A stretch of 6,913 nt of DNA from Desulfurococcales archaeon ex4484_217_1 (GCA_002254745.1 NJED01000059.1:1-6913), one strand, 5' to 3'; counted from the first letter of the stretch, positions 1-5,662 are shown. Program-made: numbers and translations. Notes: generated by a model not told the origin, from the sequence alone.

Positions 1-593
1 CCATAGCTTAAAGCTACAGGCATGTATCTATTGAATCCTCTAAGGTAAATAGCTAGTCCAGGCTTCCCTGTTTTATCAGCTTGCTCAAATAGCTTCTTAT
101 TATAGAATAGCATTAGCATACTCCAGTCTTTAGGTAAACCGTAGATTTTGCCGTCAGGCCCCCTGAACGGCTCTAGTAGGAAGTCATAGAACTGATTTAT
201 GAAGTCCTGACCGACAATATCAGATATCGGATATAGTGCTCCCTTCTCAGCAAATATTGGCGCCCATGCCGAGTCAAGGTAGAATACGTCAGGAGCAACA
301 CCAGCACCGAAAGATGCTAAAATGTTTTCATGAAACATTTGCGTTATAACTTCGTACTTAACAGCTATGTTAGGATATTTCTCTTCAAACATCTTAATTA
401 TTTTCTCGTAGTTCTTCATCTCTGTTTCTCCAGCGCTCCAACCAGCAAACCTAATATACACTTTTTCAACAACAGTTGTTGTCGGCGGAGCTGTCGGCCG
501 CGTAGCAAACCATGCTGCGGCAATAATGGCTATTATTAGTATGAGAGCTATAATTAGCGATGTTGTTTTTTCTAAAGCTTTAGAATACTTCAA
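1..593 (-). CDS. ABC transporter sugar-binding protein, MalE type (N-terminal part)
   Basis: Extracellular solute-binding protein of a carbohydrate ABC importer; it captures sugar outside the cell and delivers it to membrane permeases. Only the first 197 codons lie in the window. The protein opens with a short basic stretch, one hydrophobic segment (about residues 10-28, SLIIALILIIAIIAAAWF) and a Pro/Thr linker (TRPTAPPTTT), the usual way archaeal binding proteins are anchored. The mature domain follows: IRFAGWSAGETE, FEEKYPNIAVKYEV, then GVAPDVFYLDSAWAP, IYGLPKDWSMLMLFYNKKLF and YLRGFNRYMP. No lipobox cysteine is seen. The start is TTG at 593 (TTG at 596 is adjacent), with GGTGG just upstream and an in-frame stop at 629-627. 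It lies downstream of the regulator gene on the same strand with its own promoter. The PPxTWxE segment expected after YNKKLF appears missing. Substrate is probably a glucose disaccharide, inferred from neighbours. Confidence 0.92.
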   Translation of the reverse strand, partial: MKYSKALEKTTSLIIALILIIAIIAAAWFATRPTAPPTTTVVEKVYIRFAGWSAGETEMKNYEKIIKMFEEKYPNIAVKYEVITQMFHENILASFGAGVAPDVFYLDSAWAPIFAEKGALYPISDIVGQDFINQFYDFLLEPFRGPDGKIYGLPKDWSMLMLFYNKKLFEQADKTGKPGLAIYLRGFNRYMPVALSY

Positions 594-630
594 CAAATAC
601 CACCTTGAACAAGTAGGTACTCTATGCTAA

Positions 631-652
631 TTTATTACTGAATAGTAGTATA
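631..652 (-). promoter_or_regulatory. Operator-like palindrome over the binding-protein promoter
   Basis: On the minus strand this reads TATACTAC, six bases, then GTAATAAA. The first half-site is identical to that of the operator before the HAD gene and the second matches it at six of eight positions, with the same N6 spacer. It begins inside the TATA-like stretch and runs toward the expected transcription start, a placement suited to repression. The core resembles the TACT...AGTA type of site reported for Pyrococcus TrmB. Binding by the neighbouring TrmB-family protein is an inference. Confidence 0.6.
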
Positions 653-657
653 TATTG
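649..657 (-). promoter_or_regulatory. TATA box of the sugar-binding-protein gene
   Basis: The minus strand reads CAATATATAC here. A start of transcription about 26 bases downstream would fall near 626, giving a leader of about 30 bases that contains the GGTGG ribosome-binding site and ends at the TTG at 593. The box overlaps the outer half of the operator-like palindrome. Confidence 0.5.
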
Positions 658-666
658 CTTACTACA

Positions 667-744
667 CGCCATTGACTAATGTTTTAGAACTTAAGAAATT
701 ACTTCCGCCATTGACTAATGTTTTAGAACTTAAGAAATTACTTC
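667..744. repeat. Perfect 39-bp tandem duplication across the regulator's stop codon
   Basis: Bases 667-705 and 706-744 are identical over all 39 positions and directly abut; flanking bases differ on both sides, so the unit is exactly 39 bp. Read on the minus strand, the 706-744 copy holds the last four codons (Glu-Val-Ile-Ser) and the TAA stop of the regulator's conserved C-terminal frame plus 24 bases downstream. The second copy lies wholly in the spacer before the binding-protein promoter. Perfect identity suggests a recent event. There are only two copies and no spacers, so it is not a CRISPR. Confidence 0.97.
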
Positions 745-851
745 TACATATTCAGCTTCTACATCCTCCAAGTATGCTTGCCATCCGCCAACACTTACTT
801 CTCTACCATCTGCTGTTCTAACAAGTATTTGAGCTACGCCTTCAGCAACTT
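730..851 (-). pseudogene. Displaced C-terminus of the TrmB-family regulator (-1 frame)
   Basis: In the frame -1 to the regulator ORF there is an open run of 38 codons ending at TAA 732-730, with no start codon of its own at the junction. It encodes VAEGVAQILVRTADG, then REVSVGGWQAYLEDVEAEYVEV. The pattern dGrevsVGG followed by EDvEAE is the conserved end of TrmB-family proteins, whereas the ORF it departs from ends abruptly after KLLKA. The join is at CAA AAG (854-849): slipping back one base after AAG gives ...KTGQK-VAEGVAQ... with no loss. This is either a one-base deletion or sequencing error near runs of three G and four A, or true -1 frameshifting. The tail's identity as part of the same protein is well supported; the mechanism is open. 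Confidence 0.85.
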
Positions 852-1700
852 TTGCCCTGTTTTAACATATCTGCCTGAAACTTTTAAGGTAACCTTTCTT
901 CCGCTTCTTCTTAAGATGTTAATCATATTTATTGCTCTAACTAGGTTAAGGAATTTTCTTGTGAAAACTTTCTTACCCCATGAGGTGTAAATGGGTTCTG
1001 CAAAGTCTCTTAAATTATGAATGAAGTATTCATTAAAGAGCCTTATTAAGTGAATATTTTTCGTATAGAAGCCCGTAGGAACAACTCTTAATGGTTCATG
1101 CCAATTTGTGACGAACACCATCTCGCTTCTATCAGCAATAACTATGACTGTTCCTATGGTTTTCTTAACCCTATGTTCATCAACATATTTTTGAGGTTCA
1201 GAGTAACCGTAAGTTATTAAGCATATTGAAACACCTTTCCTATTAAGCTTCTTAAGCTTAGATTTCAATTTGTCAAGCATGTGATCATATGCTGAAATTA
1301 AGAGCTCAACTTGAGCATCAGAGATAACGTCCAAAATTTTATCATAAATTCTATTAGGCGAGTTAAGCTTCCATATTCCCTCTCTTGACTCCTCAGCCTT
1401 GCTTACATACATTTCCTCTAAGACATCAACTAAGAATGAGTAATTCTCTTTAACTTTCTCAATAATTCTATAGGCAAGCTTTTTAAGAGCTTTACGTGGC
1501 TCTTCAACTCTATAAAGTTTAGGCCTGCCTTCTGAAACGATACTATAAAGTTTAGGCCTGCCTTCTGAAACGATAACTAATCCCTTGTCTTCAAGTGATT
1601 TTAAAACATCATACACTCTTGGCTGCGGAATATGGGCTTCTTTAGAGATTTGAGTACTTGTCATCACCTTGTTTCTTAAAAGTACTAAGTAGGCACTCAA
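834..1700 (-). CDS. TrmB-family sugar-sensing transcriptional regulator (interrupted)
   Basis: Archaeal regulator controlling sugar transport and metabolism genes by binding promoter DNA in response to a sugar. The N-terminus is a winged helix: AYLVLLRNKVMTSTQISKEA, then HIPQPRVYDVLKSLEDKGLV (recognition helix). A helical linker follows (about residues 65-105), then the TrmB sensor domain beginning GIWKLNSPNRIYDKILDVIS. The start is TTG at 1700, with GGTG seven bases upstream and an in-frame TAA two codons before. This leaves the first helix a few residues shorter than usual; ATG at 1713 opens another frame (MVLNIE...), hinting at an additional lesion or a different original start. Residues 43-53 and 54-64 repeat SEGRPKLY through a 33-bp duplication in the wing. 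The frame stops at 834, before the conserved C-terminus, which continues in the -1 frame to 730; rejoined length is 322 residues. The gene lies between two matching operator-like sites. Function may be reduced or lost. Confidence 0.92.
   Translation of the reverse strand: MSAYLVLLRNKVMTSTQISKEAHIPQPRVYDVLKSLEDKGLVIVSEGRPKLYSIVSEGRPKLYRVEEPRKALKKLAYRIIEKVKENYSFLVDVLEEMYVSKAEESREGIWKLNSPNRIYDKILDVISDAQVELLISAYDHMLDKLKSKLKKLNRKGVSICLITYGYSEPQKYVDEHRVKKTIGTVIVIADRSEMVFVTNWHEPLRVVPTGFYTKNIHLIRLFNEYFIHNLRDFAEPIYTSWGKKVFTRKFLNLVRAINMINILRRSGRKVTLKVSGRYVKTGQKLLKA
1510..1575. repeat. Perfect 33-bp tandem duplication inside the regulator wing
   Basis: Bases 1510-1542 and 1543-1575 are identical and directly abut; the bases just outside differ, so the unit is exactly 33 bp. 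It lies in the regulator gene, keeps the frame and doubles an 11-residue block (IVSEGRPKLYS, IVSEGRPKLYR). The block is the beta wing after the recognition helix; in the family a single GRPKxY motif is followed by the linker. Removing one copy gives the ordinary family sequence GLVIVSEGRPKLYRVEEP. Confidence 0.97.
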
Positions 1701-1773
1701 TATTTAACACCATGCACTTCTGAGAACGTGCTTGCACTAAAACTACATTATTAATTTATTGAAATCTTCTATA

Positions 1774-1783
1774 TTTTTTTATA
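1774..1783 (-). promoter_or_regulatory. Candidate TATA box of the regulator gene
   Basis: The minus strand reads TATAAAAAAA. Transcription would start near 1753, leaving a leader of about 50 bases before the TTG at 1700. A second AT-rich stretch (about 1763-1749) is an alternative. The plus strand is also TATA-like here and could contribute to the divergent HAD promoter. Confidence 0.35.
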
Positions 1784-1796
1784 GCTAAAAACTATC

Positions 1797-1804
1797 TTTA
1801 TATA
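1797..1804 (+). promoter_or_regulatory. TATA box of the HAD-GH65 operon
   Basis: TTTATATA, centred near 1800, predicts transcription starting around 1826-1828. That is at or past the ATG at 1823, which argues for translation from ATG 1862 or 1871. The box runs into the left half of the operator-like palindrome. Confidence 0.55.
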
Positions 1805-1822
1805 CTACAATTAAGTAGTATA
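1801..1822 (+). promoter_or_regulatory. Operator-like palindrome of the HAD-GH65 operon
   Basis: TATACTAC, six bases (AATTAA), GTAGTATA: the 8-bp half-sites are perfect inverted repeats. The site begins within the TATA box and ends just before the predicted transcription start, as expected for a repressor operator. The same half-site, spacer and placement recur at 631-652 before the sugar-binding-protein gene. The TrmB-family product encoded between the two sites is the obvious candidate ligand. Confidence 0.7.
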
Positions 1823-1861
1823 ATGATTGTAAATAGTAGTTTTCAGAAGTGTCAATGCGGA

Positions 1862-2572
1862 ATGAGGAACATGTTTATTTGGGACTTCGACGGTATCATA
1901 GTGTTTACACCTCATGAACTAGCTTGGAAAATCGCTTCAGAAGCCTACGGTATTAGGGGTTTTACAAGTGAGTTTTATAGAAAATATGTTTCCGGAAGAC
2001 CCAGAATAGAAGGAGGAAAAATCATTCTCGAAAAACTAGGATATTTTAACGAGAAAAAGCTAAGCGATAGGGAAAGAGAGGAAGAAATAAAGAAGTTTAC
2101 AAACTTCAAAAATAGGGTTTTTAGAGAGCTTGTGGAAAAAGGATTTTTCAAAGTTAATTGGGCGGCAATAAGCTTCATAATTAAGGCTAAAGAACATGGT
2201 ATTTTTCAAGTCTTAGCATCAGCATCAAGAAATGTACATATCATTGCCGACAGAGTAGTTGTAAAAGGCTATGGTAAACTAACTGAACTGTTTGATGTTG
2301 ATGTGAGTGGTTCAGGAAGAACTAAAGACGAGGTTTTCAAAAGAGCAGTAGATGTAGTAAGAAGAAAACGCATGAAAATACAATGTATAGTTGTTTTCGA
2401 AGATTCACCTTCAGGAATAATTGCTGCTAAGAAATTGGGGTTAAAAACTGTAGGATATAGGGATCAAGCATTAAGAAAATATGGTGCTGACTATGTGATT
2501 TATGATTTCTCAAAAACAACACCTCTCCACATACTCAAAGAGCTTGGGTGTTACTTTGAAGCTAACATTTAA
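1862..2572 (+). CDS. HAD-family beta-phosphoglucomutase-like protein
   Basis: Predicted cytoplasmic HAD enzyme, most likely converting beta-glucose-1-phosphate to glucose-6-phosphate. All four HAD motifs are visible (numbering from ATG 1862): nucleophile DFDG (D8, D10), S120 in VLASASRN, K155 in GRTKDEVF, and E180-D181 in VVFEDSPSGIIAAKKLG. The helical cap lies between residues about 15 and 90. Its GRPRIEGGKIIL segment resembles the GxxRxxS..IL substrate loop of beta-phosphoglucomutase, including the Arg. The cap His expected four residues after the conserved Thr is displaced (TPHELAW), so a phosphatase of the same subfamily is possible. Length of 236 residues suits the family. ATG 1823 is in frame but coincides with the predicted transcription start and would place 13 residues before the catalytic strand; 1862 or 1871 is favoured. 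The gene overlaps the following phosphorylase gene by 17 bases, so the two are probably co-translated. The role rests on motifs plus this pairing. Confidence 0.9.
   Translation: MRNMFIWDFDGIIVFTPHELAWKIASEAYGIRGFTSEFYRKYVSGRPRIEGGKIILEKLGYFNEKKLSDREREEEIKKFTNFKNRVFRELVEKGFFKVNWAAISFIIKAKEHGIFQVLASASRNVHIIADRVVVKGYGKLTELFDVDVSGSGRTKDEVFKRAVDVVRRKRMKIQCIVVFEDSPSGIIAAKKLGLKTVGYRDQALRKYGADYVIYDFSKTTPLHILKELGCYFEANI
2546..2550 (+). promoter_or_regulatory. Ribosome-binding site that sets the GH65 start
   Basis: GGGTG lies five bases before TTG 2556, inside the end of the HAD gene. It fits the GGTG-type sites before the other TTG-started genes here and supports 2556 over the in-frame ATG at 2502, which would add 18 residues without family resemblance. 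Confidence 0.5.
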
Positions 2573-4622
2573 GGACAGAGTATTTAGTCTTTCAAGAGAG
2601 AAAAAACTAGCAACATTACTAACATTATCGAACGGTAGGTTCGCGGTTAGAGGAGCTTTTGAGCTTTACCCTCTCTCTTTAGGTACTCTAGTAAGCCATG
2701 TTTACGACCATGTCCCCGTATTCTACAGAGAACTAGCCATCCTACCTGAAGTTTCAAAGCTAAAGATAATTGTTGATGGTAAACCCCTCGATTTTAGTTT
2801 TTCAAAATTTCAACTTAAAAGAACGCTCAGTTTAAACAGTGGAGTTGTTGAAGCAGCACTTAAGTGGAAAGGATATGGTGGAGAACTGGAATATTTTAGC
2901 TACAGATTAGTCCATAGAAAGCGTAAGGGTCTGTTTCTAATTAACGCTACGTTAAATCTTAGAGGATACGATAAAGCATCGCTTATAAGCTATATTGATA
3001 CTAGCGTAGGTAATTATTTCATAAACGACAAGGCTATGATAAAACACTATGTAGTAGAGCAGGTAAGGTACGCAAATGGCACATTACTACTCACTTTAAG
3101 AACCTTAGACAATAAGTACAAAGTATCTATAGCTATGAAAAATAGTATTTCTAAATTCCATGAACGAAGCTTTTTCAACGAGCATAATGTATTAGGCGAA
3201 GTATTCACTGTAGGGGGAAATAGCAGTATTGAAATTACGAAGTATGTTTACATAGTTAGAAATATTGATTCTAAAAACTATGTTCAAGACTCTTTAAAGA
3301 ACATACGGAAACTTTGTGAAATAAGCTTAAACAAGCTGTTTAGAGAACATATAAGCTCATGGAGACGGGTGTGGAGAAGAATAGGCCTAAGCATTAGGGG
3401 AGACAAACACGTAGAGAAGGCACTTAAATTTAACGCATTTCATCTCTTACAAGTAATAGACGATGATAGAGAGTATGCTATACTTCCAGCTAGAGGGCTT
3501 CACGGACTAGGATATAGGGGGCATGTTTTCTGGGACACAGAAATATATGCTCTCCCATTTTACATGTTATTTTATCCAGAATACGCAAGGAAAATTTTAA
3601 TGTTTAGATGTAAGCTTCTAGAGCAAGCTAAAGAGAACGCTAGGAGGAATGGCTATAGGGGCGCGCAATACCCTTGGGAATCGGCTGATGATGGCCTCGA
3701 AGCTACGCCTAAGGAAATACCTCTTGACTTCTCTGGGGAAAATACTATTAGGATATGGACTGGTGAAGAAGAACAACATATTACGGCTGACATAGCTTAT
3801 GCTGTTAATAAATACTACGAAATTACGGGTGATAAATCATTCATGAAGGAATGTGGGTTAAAAATAATCTTTGAAACAGCAAGGTTCTGGGCAAGTAGGG
3901 TTAAATACGATGAATTAAAGGACTTGTATGTAATAGAGAATGTTATGGGTCCTGACGAATATCATTCTCATGTAAATAACGACTACTTCACTAATTTAAT
4001 GGTGAAGTATAATCTTGAGCTAGCTGTGAAATACTTTGAAAAAGCACTAAAAAATAGTGAGTGGTTTAATATTGTTAGAGAGCTAAATATTAATGAAGAT
4101 GAAGTTAAATTGTGGGACCGAATTTCAAAGAAAATGTTCCTTCCATGTTCTGAAAATAATTTATGCGAAGAATTCGAAGGATACTTTAACCTTGAAGACC
4201 ATGTAGTTCAGCCTAACATTAATATAAACATAGGTGAGAAACATATTCCGAAGACTATTTTGGAAAAAATTGATAGAACGCAAATAATTAAGCAAGCATC
4301 TGTGGTATTGGCTCATTATCTACTATCTGATAAGTACGGATTCAGCAGGGATTTCATTAAGAAAAACTTTGACTATTACTTTAAGAGGACAACCCATGCT
4401 TCATCTCTCTCCTTACCAGTGTATGCTGCGGTTGCAGCTAAACTTGGCCTAAAAGAACTAGCCTATACTATGTTTAAATACGCTATATATGCTGACTTAA
4501 GGGACATCTATGGTAATGTTGAAGAAGGATTCCATGTAGGTTCAGCTGGTGGTTCATGGCAAGCGTTTCTTTATGGTTTCTTAGGTTTAGAAATAAGTGA
4601 ACATGGAATAAATGCTAAGTGA
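2556..4622 (+). CDS. Glycoside hydrolase family 65 disaccharide phosphorylase
   Basis: Inverting phosphorylase splitting an alpha-glucosidic disaccharide (maltose, trehalose, kojibiose or nigerose are the known family substrates) with phosphate into glucose and beta-glucose-1-phosphate. Numbering from TTG 2556, 688 residues. The N-terminal beta-sandwich carries NGRFAVRGAFE near residue 30. The (alpha/alpha)6 barrel has GYRGHVFWDTEIY (319-331), a substrate-pocket signature, then AQYPWESADDGLEATP and HITADIAYAV. The catalytic acid is E468 in MGPDEYH, followed by NNDYFTN. The phosphate-side motifs are K579-Q580 (KQAS where most members have KQAD), THASSLS (H614, S616, S617) and EGFHVGSAGGSW (from 657). 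It is intact and slightly shorter than the common 750-790 residues. Family membership is certain; the substrate cannot be read from the sequence. No signal peptide is seen, so it acts in the cytoplasm after import. The upstream HAD enzyme probably consumes its beta-glucose-1-phosphate. Confidence 0.96.
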   Translation: MKLTFKDRVFSLSREKKLATLLTLSNGRFAVRGAFELYPLSLGTLVSHVYDHVPVFYRELAILPEVSKLKIIVDGKPLDFSFSKFQLKRTLSLNSGVVEAALKWKGYGGELEYFSYRLVHRKRKGLFLINATLNLRGYDKASLISYIDTSVGNYFINDKAMIKHYVVEQVRYANGTLLLTLRTLDNKYKVSIAMKNSISKFHERSFFNEHNVLGEVFTVGGNSSIEITKYVYIVRNIDSKNYVQDSLKNIRKLCEISLNKLFREHISSWRRVWRRIGLSIRGDKHVEKALKFNAFHLLQVIDDDREYAILPARGLHGLGYRGHVFWDTEIYALPFYMLFYPEYARKILMFRCKLLEQAKENARRNGYRGAQYPWESADDGLEATPKEIPLDFSGENTIRIWTGEEEQHITADIAYAVNKYYEITGDKSFMKECGLKIIFETARFWASRVKYDELKDLYVIENVMGPDEYHSHVNNDYFTNLMVKYNLELAVKYFEKALKNSEWFNIVRELNINEDEVKLWDRISKKMFLPCSENNLCEEFEGYFNLEDHVVQPNININIGEKHIPKTILEKIDRTQIIKQASVVLAHYLLSDKYGFSRDFIKKNFDYYFKRTTHASSLSLPVYAAVAAKLGLKELAYTMFKYAIYADLRDIYGNVEEGFHVGSAGGSWQAFLYGFLGLEISEHGINAK

Positions 4623-4629
4623 TGGGATC

Positions 4630-4794
4630 TTAAGGGTTCGGGAAATTTAAAAGTCGAATGTATTCTTCAATTTTTGCTAAGGGATTGCCAGCTTGAGAAA
4701 AAGAATCTAATCGTTTGATCGCTATTTCCAGTAATAATAATATTGGAAAGACGTAGATTCTCCTGGATTCGTGCAGGATTTTTTCCTCTAAGTA
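4630..4794 (-). pseudogene. Gene fragment, possibly the middle of a PIN-domain protein
   Basis: The minus strand has 54 codons ending at TAA 4632-4630 that read like real protein: YLEEKILHESRRIYVFPILL, then LLEIAIKRLDSF and NPLAKIEEYIRLLNF. The frame is open back to a stop near 4903 but contains no ATG, GTG or TTG, and the residues upstream of the Tyr look non-coding. The layout (strand ending in P, LLLEIA with a Glu, then NPLAKIEEYIRLL) resembles the segment around the second acidic residue of PIN-domain VapC toxins, such as ALAETL in the neighbouring vapC. If so, both the first Asp and the C-terminal Asp regions are lost. It ends eight bases from the phosphorylase stop codon, which suggests a rearrangement edge. 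The family call is tentative; that it is a remnant is more likely than not. Confidence 0.4.
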
Positions 4795-4821
4795 TCTAAA
4801 ATAAAAAAGGGTAAAGTGTGA

Positions 4822-4941
4822 ATGTTGTGGAATGGTTTCTTGATGTTTTTGTTTGGAGGAGGTTTATATGGGTTTTTCTATGTTCTAGGCGTGCTTGCGG
4901 GAGCTATGTCTTGTTTTAGTGAAGCGGAGAATTCTATGTAA
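4822..4941 (+). CDS. Possible small membrane protein
   Basis: ATG 4822 to TAA 4939-4941 encodes 39 residues with a long glycine-rich hydrophobic core (residues about 6-30: FLMFLFGGGLYGFFYVLG and LAGAM), enough for one membrane span, then a polar tail (SCFSEAENSM). The upstream sequence has only a weak ribosome-binding match (AAAGTGTG). No homology is recognised and the stretch may be chance in T-rich DNA. Confidence 0.2.
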   Translation: MLWNGFLMFLFGGGLYGFFYVLGVLAGAMSCFSEAENSM

Positions 4942-4965
4942 TATACTTCATCAACTATATTGCTG

Positions 4966-5418
4966 TTAAAAGACAGGGAAGTAGGCAGTTTTGAAGCTGA
5001 GGTTCTTGATAGTAGGTTTCATTTCTCTCTCTACTTTCCTAAATAAAGCTGTGCCCTTTAATTCTAAAGCGTAAGCTACTATACTGCAGTCTGTAAGTGC
5101 TATACCTAATTTCTTCTTTAACTCCCCTATTTTCAGCGCTAACATTTCATCTATATTTCCTACTTTCAACCCTACGTATTCTTTAAGCCAAATAATGTAG
5201 TTTAAAGCTTCATTATTAGGTTCAGCAACACCCATAGCCTTATAGAACTTCGAAGTAACGTGTAGTGTTTCAGCTAGAGCAAGTGATGTAGTGTAAAGAG
5301 TTAATTCGCGGTTTAAAGCCTTCTTAAAAATTACTTCTACTTTCCTAGCTAGAGGAGATGATTTGTCAAGATATTCGACAAGCACGCTTGTATCTAAAAC
5401 ATATACTCTACTATTTAC
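4966..5418 (-). CDS. vapC: VapC-type PIN-domain toxin (no normal start codon)
   Basis: Predicted metal-dependent ribonuclease toxin of a VapBC pair. The frame encodes VNSRVYVLDTSVLVEYLD at its N-terminus; D9 of VLDTS is the first PIN acidic residue. The others visible are E50 (LALAETLH), D110 (IALTDCSIVAYAL) and the C-terminal LFRKVERE region. The first usable start is GTG 5385, but it lies after the Asp and would give a protein without a complete active site. Upstream in frame there is no ATG, GTG or TTG before a TGA at 5427. Possible explanations are a start mutated to GTA (5418, just after AAGGTT and overlapping the antitoxin stop), translation coupled to vapB, or loss of one T in the run after ATG 5402 (one more T would give M-F-L-D-T-S-V). 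The span given assumes GTA 5418, for about 150 residues. The toxin may be silent. Family is clear; expression is uncertain. Confidence 0.82.
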   Translation of the reverse strand, partial: VNSRVYVLDTSVLVEYLDKSSPLARKVEVIFKKALNRELTLYTTSLALAETLHVTSKFYKAMGVAEPNNEALNYIIWLKEYVGLKVGNIDEMLALKIGELKKKLGIALTDCSIVAYALELKGTALFRKVEREMKPTIKNLSFKTAYFPVF

Positions 5419-5572
5419 GAACCTTCAAAGGCTTAATGATAATTCTACCCTCCTCAACACCTAATATGACGAGAGATTTTTCCTCAATACCAACAAGCTC
5501 TCTTAAAGCTTTAGGAAGAACTATAACACCTTTCCTTCCAACCTTTACTACAATAGTTGGCCCTTTACTCAA
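5411..5572 (-). CDS. vapB: AbrB-type (VapB) antitoxin
   Basis: Predicted DNA-binding antitoxin that neutralises the PIN toxin encoded immediately downstream and probably autoregulates the pair. The swapped-hairpin AbrB domain is clear: VVKVGRKGVIVLPKALREL, then VGIEEKSLVILGVEEGRIII. TTG 5572 is chosen because GGGTT lies a few bases upstream and the product (53 residues, MSKGPTIVVKVG...) begins where AbrB antitoxins normally do. An in-frame ATG at 5662 would add 30 hydrophobic residues without resemblance to the family. The C-terminus is short (KPLKVRK), so little toxin-binding tail is left compared with typical VapB proteins. It ends in a double TAG at the start of the vapC frame. A TTTAAAG at 5627-5621 is a weak candidate TATA box. 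Confidence 0.8.
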   Translation of the reverse strand: MSKGPTIVVKVGRKGVIVLPKALRELVGIEEKSLVILGVEEGRIIIKPLKVRK

Positions 5573-5662
5573 GAATCTAACCCAAGTAATTACATATGAA
5601 CTCAATGCTAATAAGCTTAACTTTAAACATTGATTATTAGCAAGAGATCTTAAAATTATCAC

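Larger units (their letters stand above)
4623..4965. other. Gap between the phosphorylase gene and vapC
   Basis: This 343-base stretch holds no complete recognisable gene. It contains a start-less PIN-like fragment on the minus strand (4630-4794) and a short hydrophobic ORF on the plus strand (4822-4941). No convincing terminator hairpin was seen between the converging GH65 and vapC genes. Confidence 0.6.

Noticed and set aside
330..539. Plus-strand ORF opposite the binding-protein gene
   Set aside because: It is antisense to a clearly conserved coding region; its Ser/Cys/Arg-rich translation has no family character and no promoter or ribosome-binding site supports it.
667..744. CRISPR repeats
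   Set aside because: Only two abutting copies with no spacers and no palindromic unit; it is a simple tandem duplication that includes coding sequence.
778..990. Plus-strand ORF opposite the end of the regulator
   Set aside because: It is a shadow of the regulator's C-terminal region, whose conserved motifs are on the minus strand.
1975..2178. Minus-strand ORF inside the HAD gene
   Set aside because: Low-complexity Ser/Leu/Phe translation caused by the purine-rich HAD coding strand.
2502..2555. ATG 2502 as the GH65 start
   Set aside because: The extra 18 residues overlap the HAD gene deeply and do not resemble the family; TTG 2556 has a better-placed ribosome-binding site.
5358..5633. Plus-strand ORF across vapB and the start of vapC
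   Set aside because: It is antisense to the AbrB and PIN motifs, with no recognisable domain.
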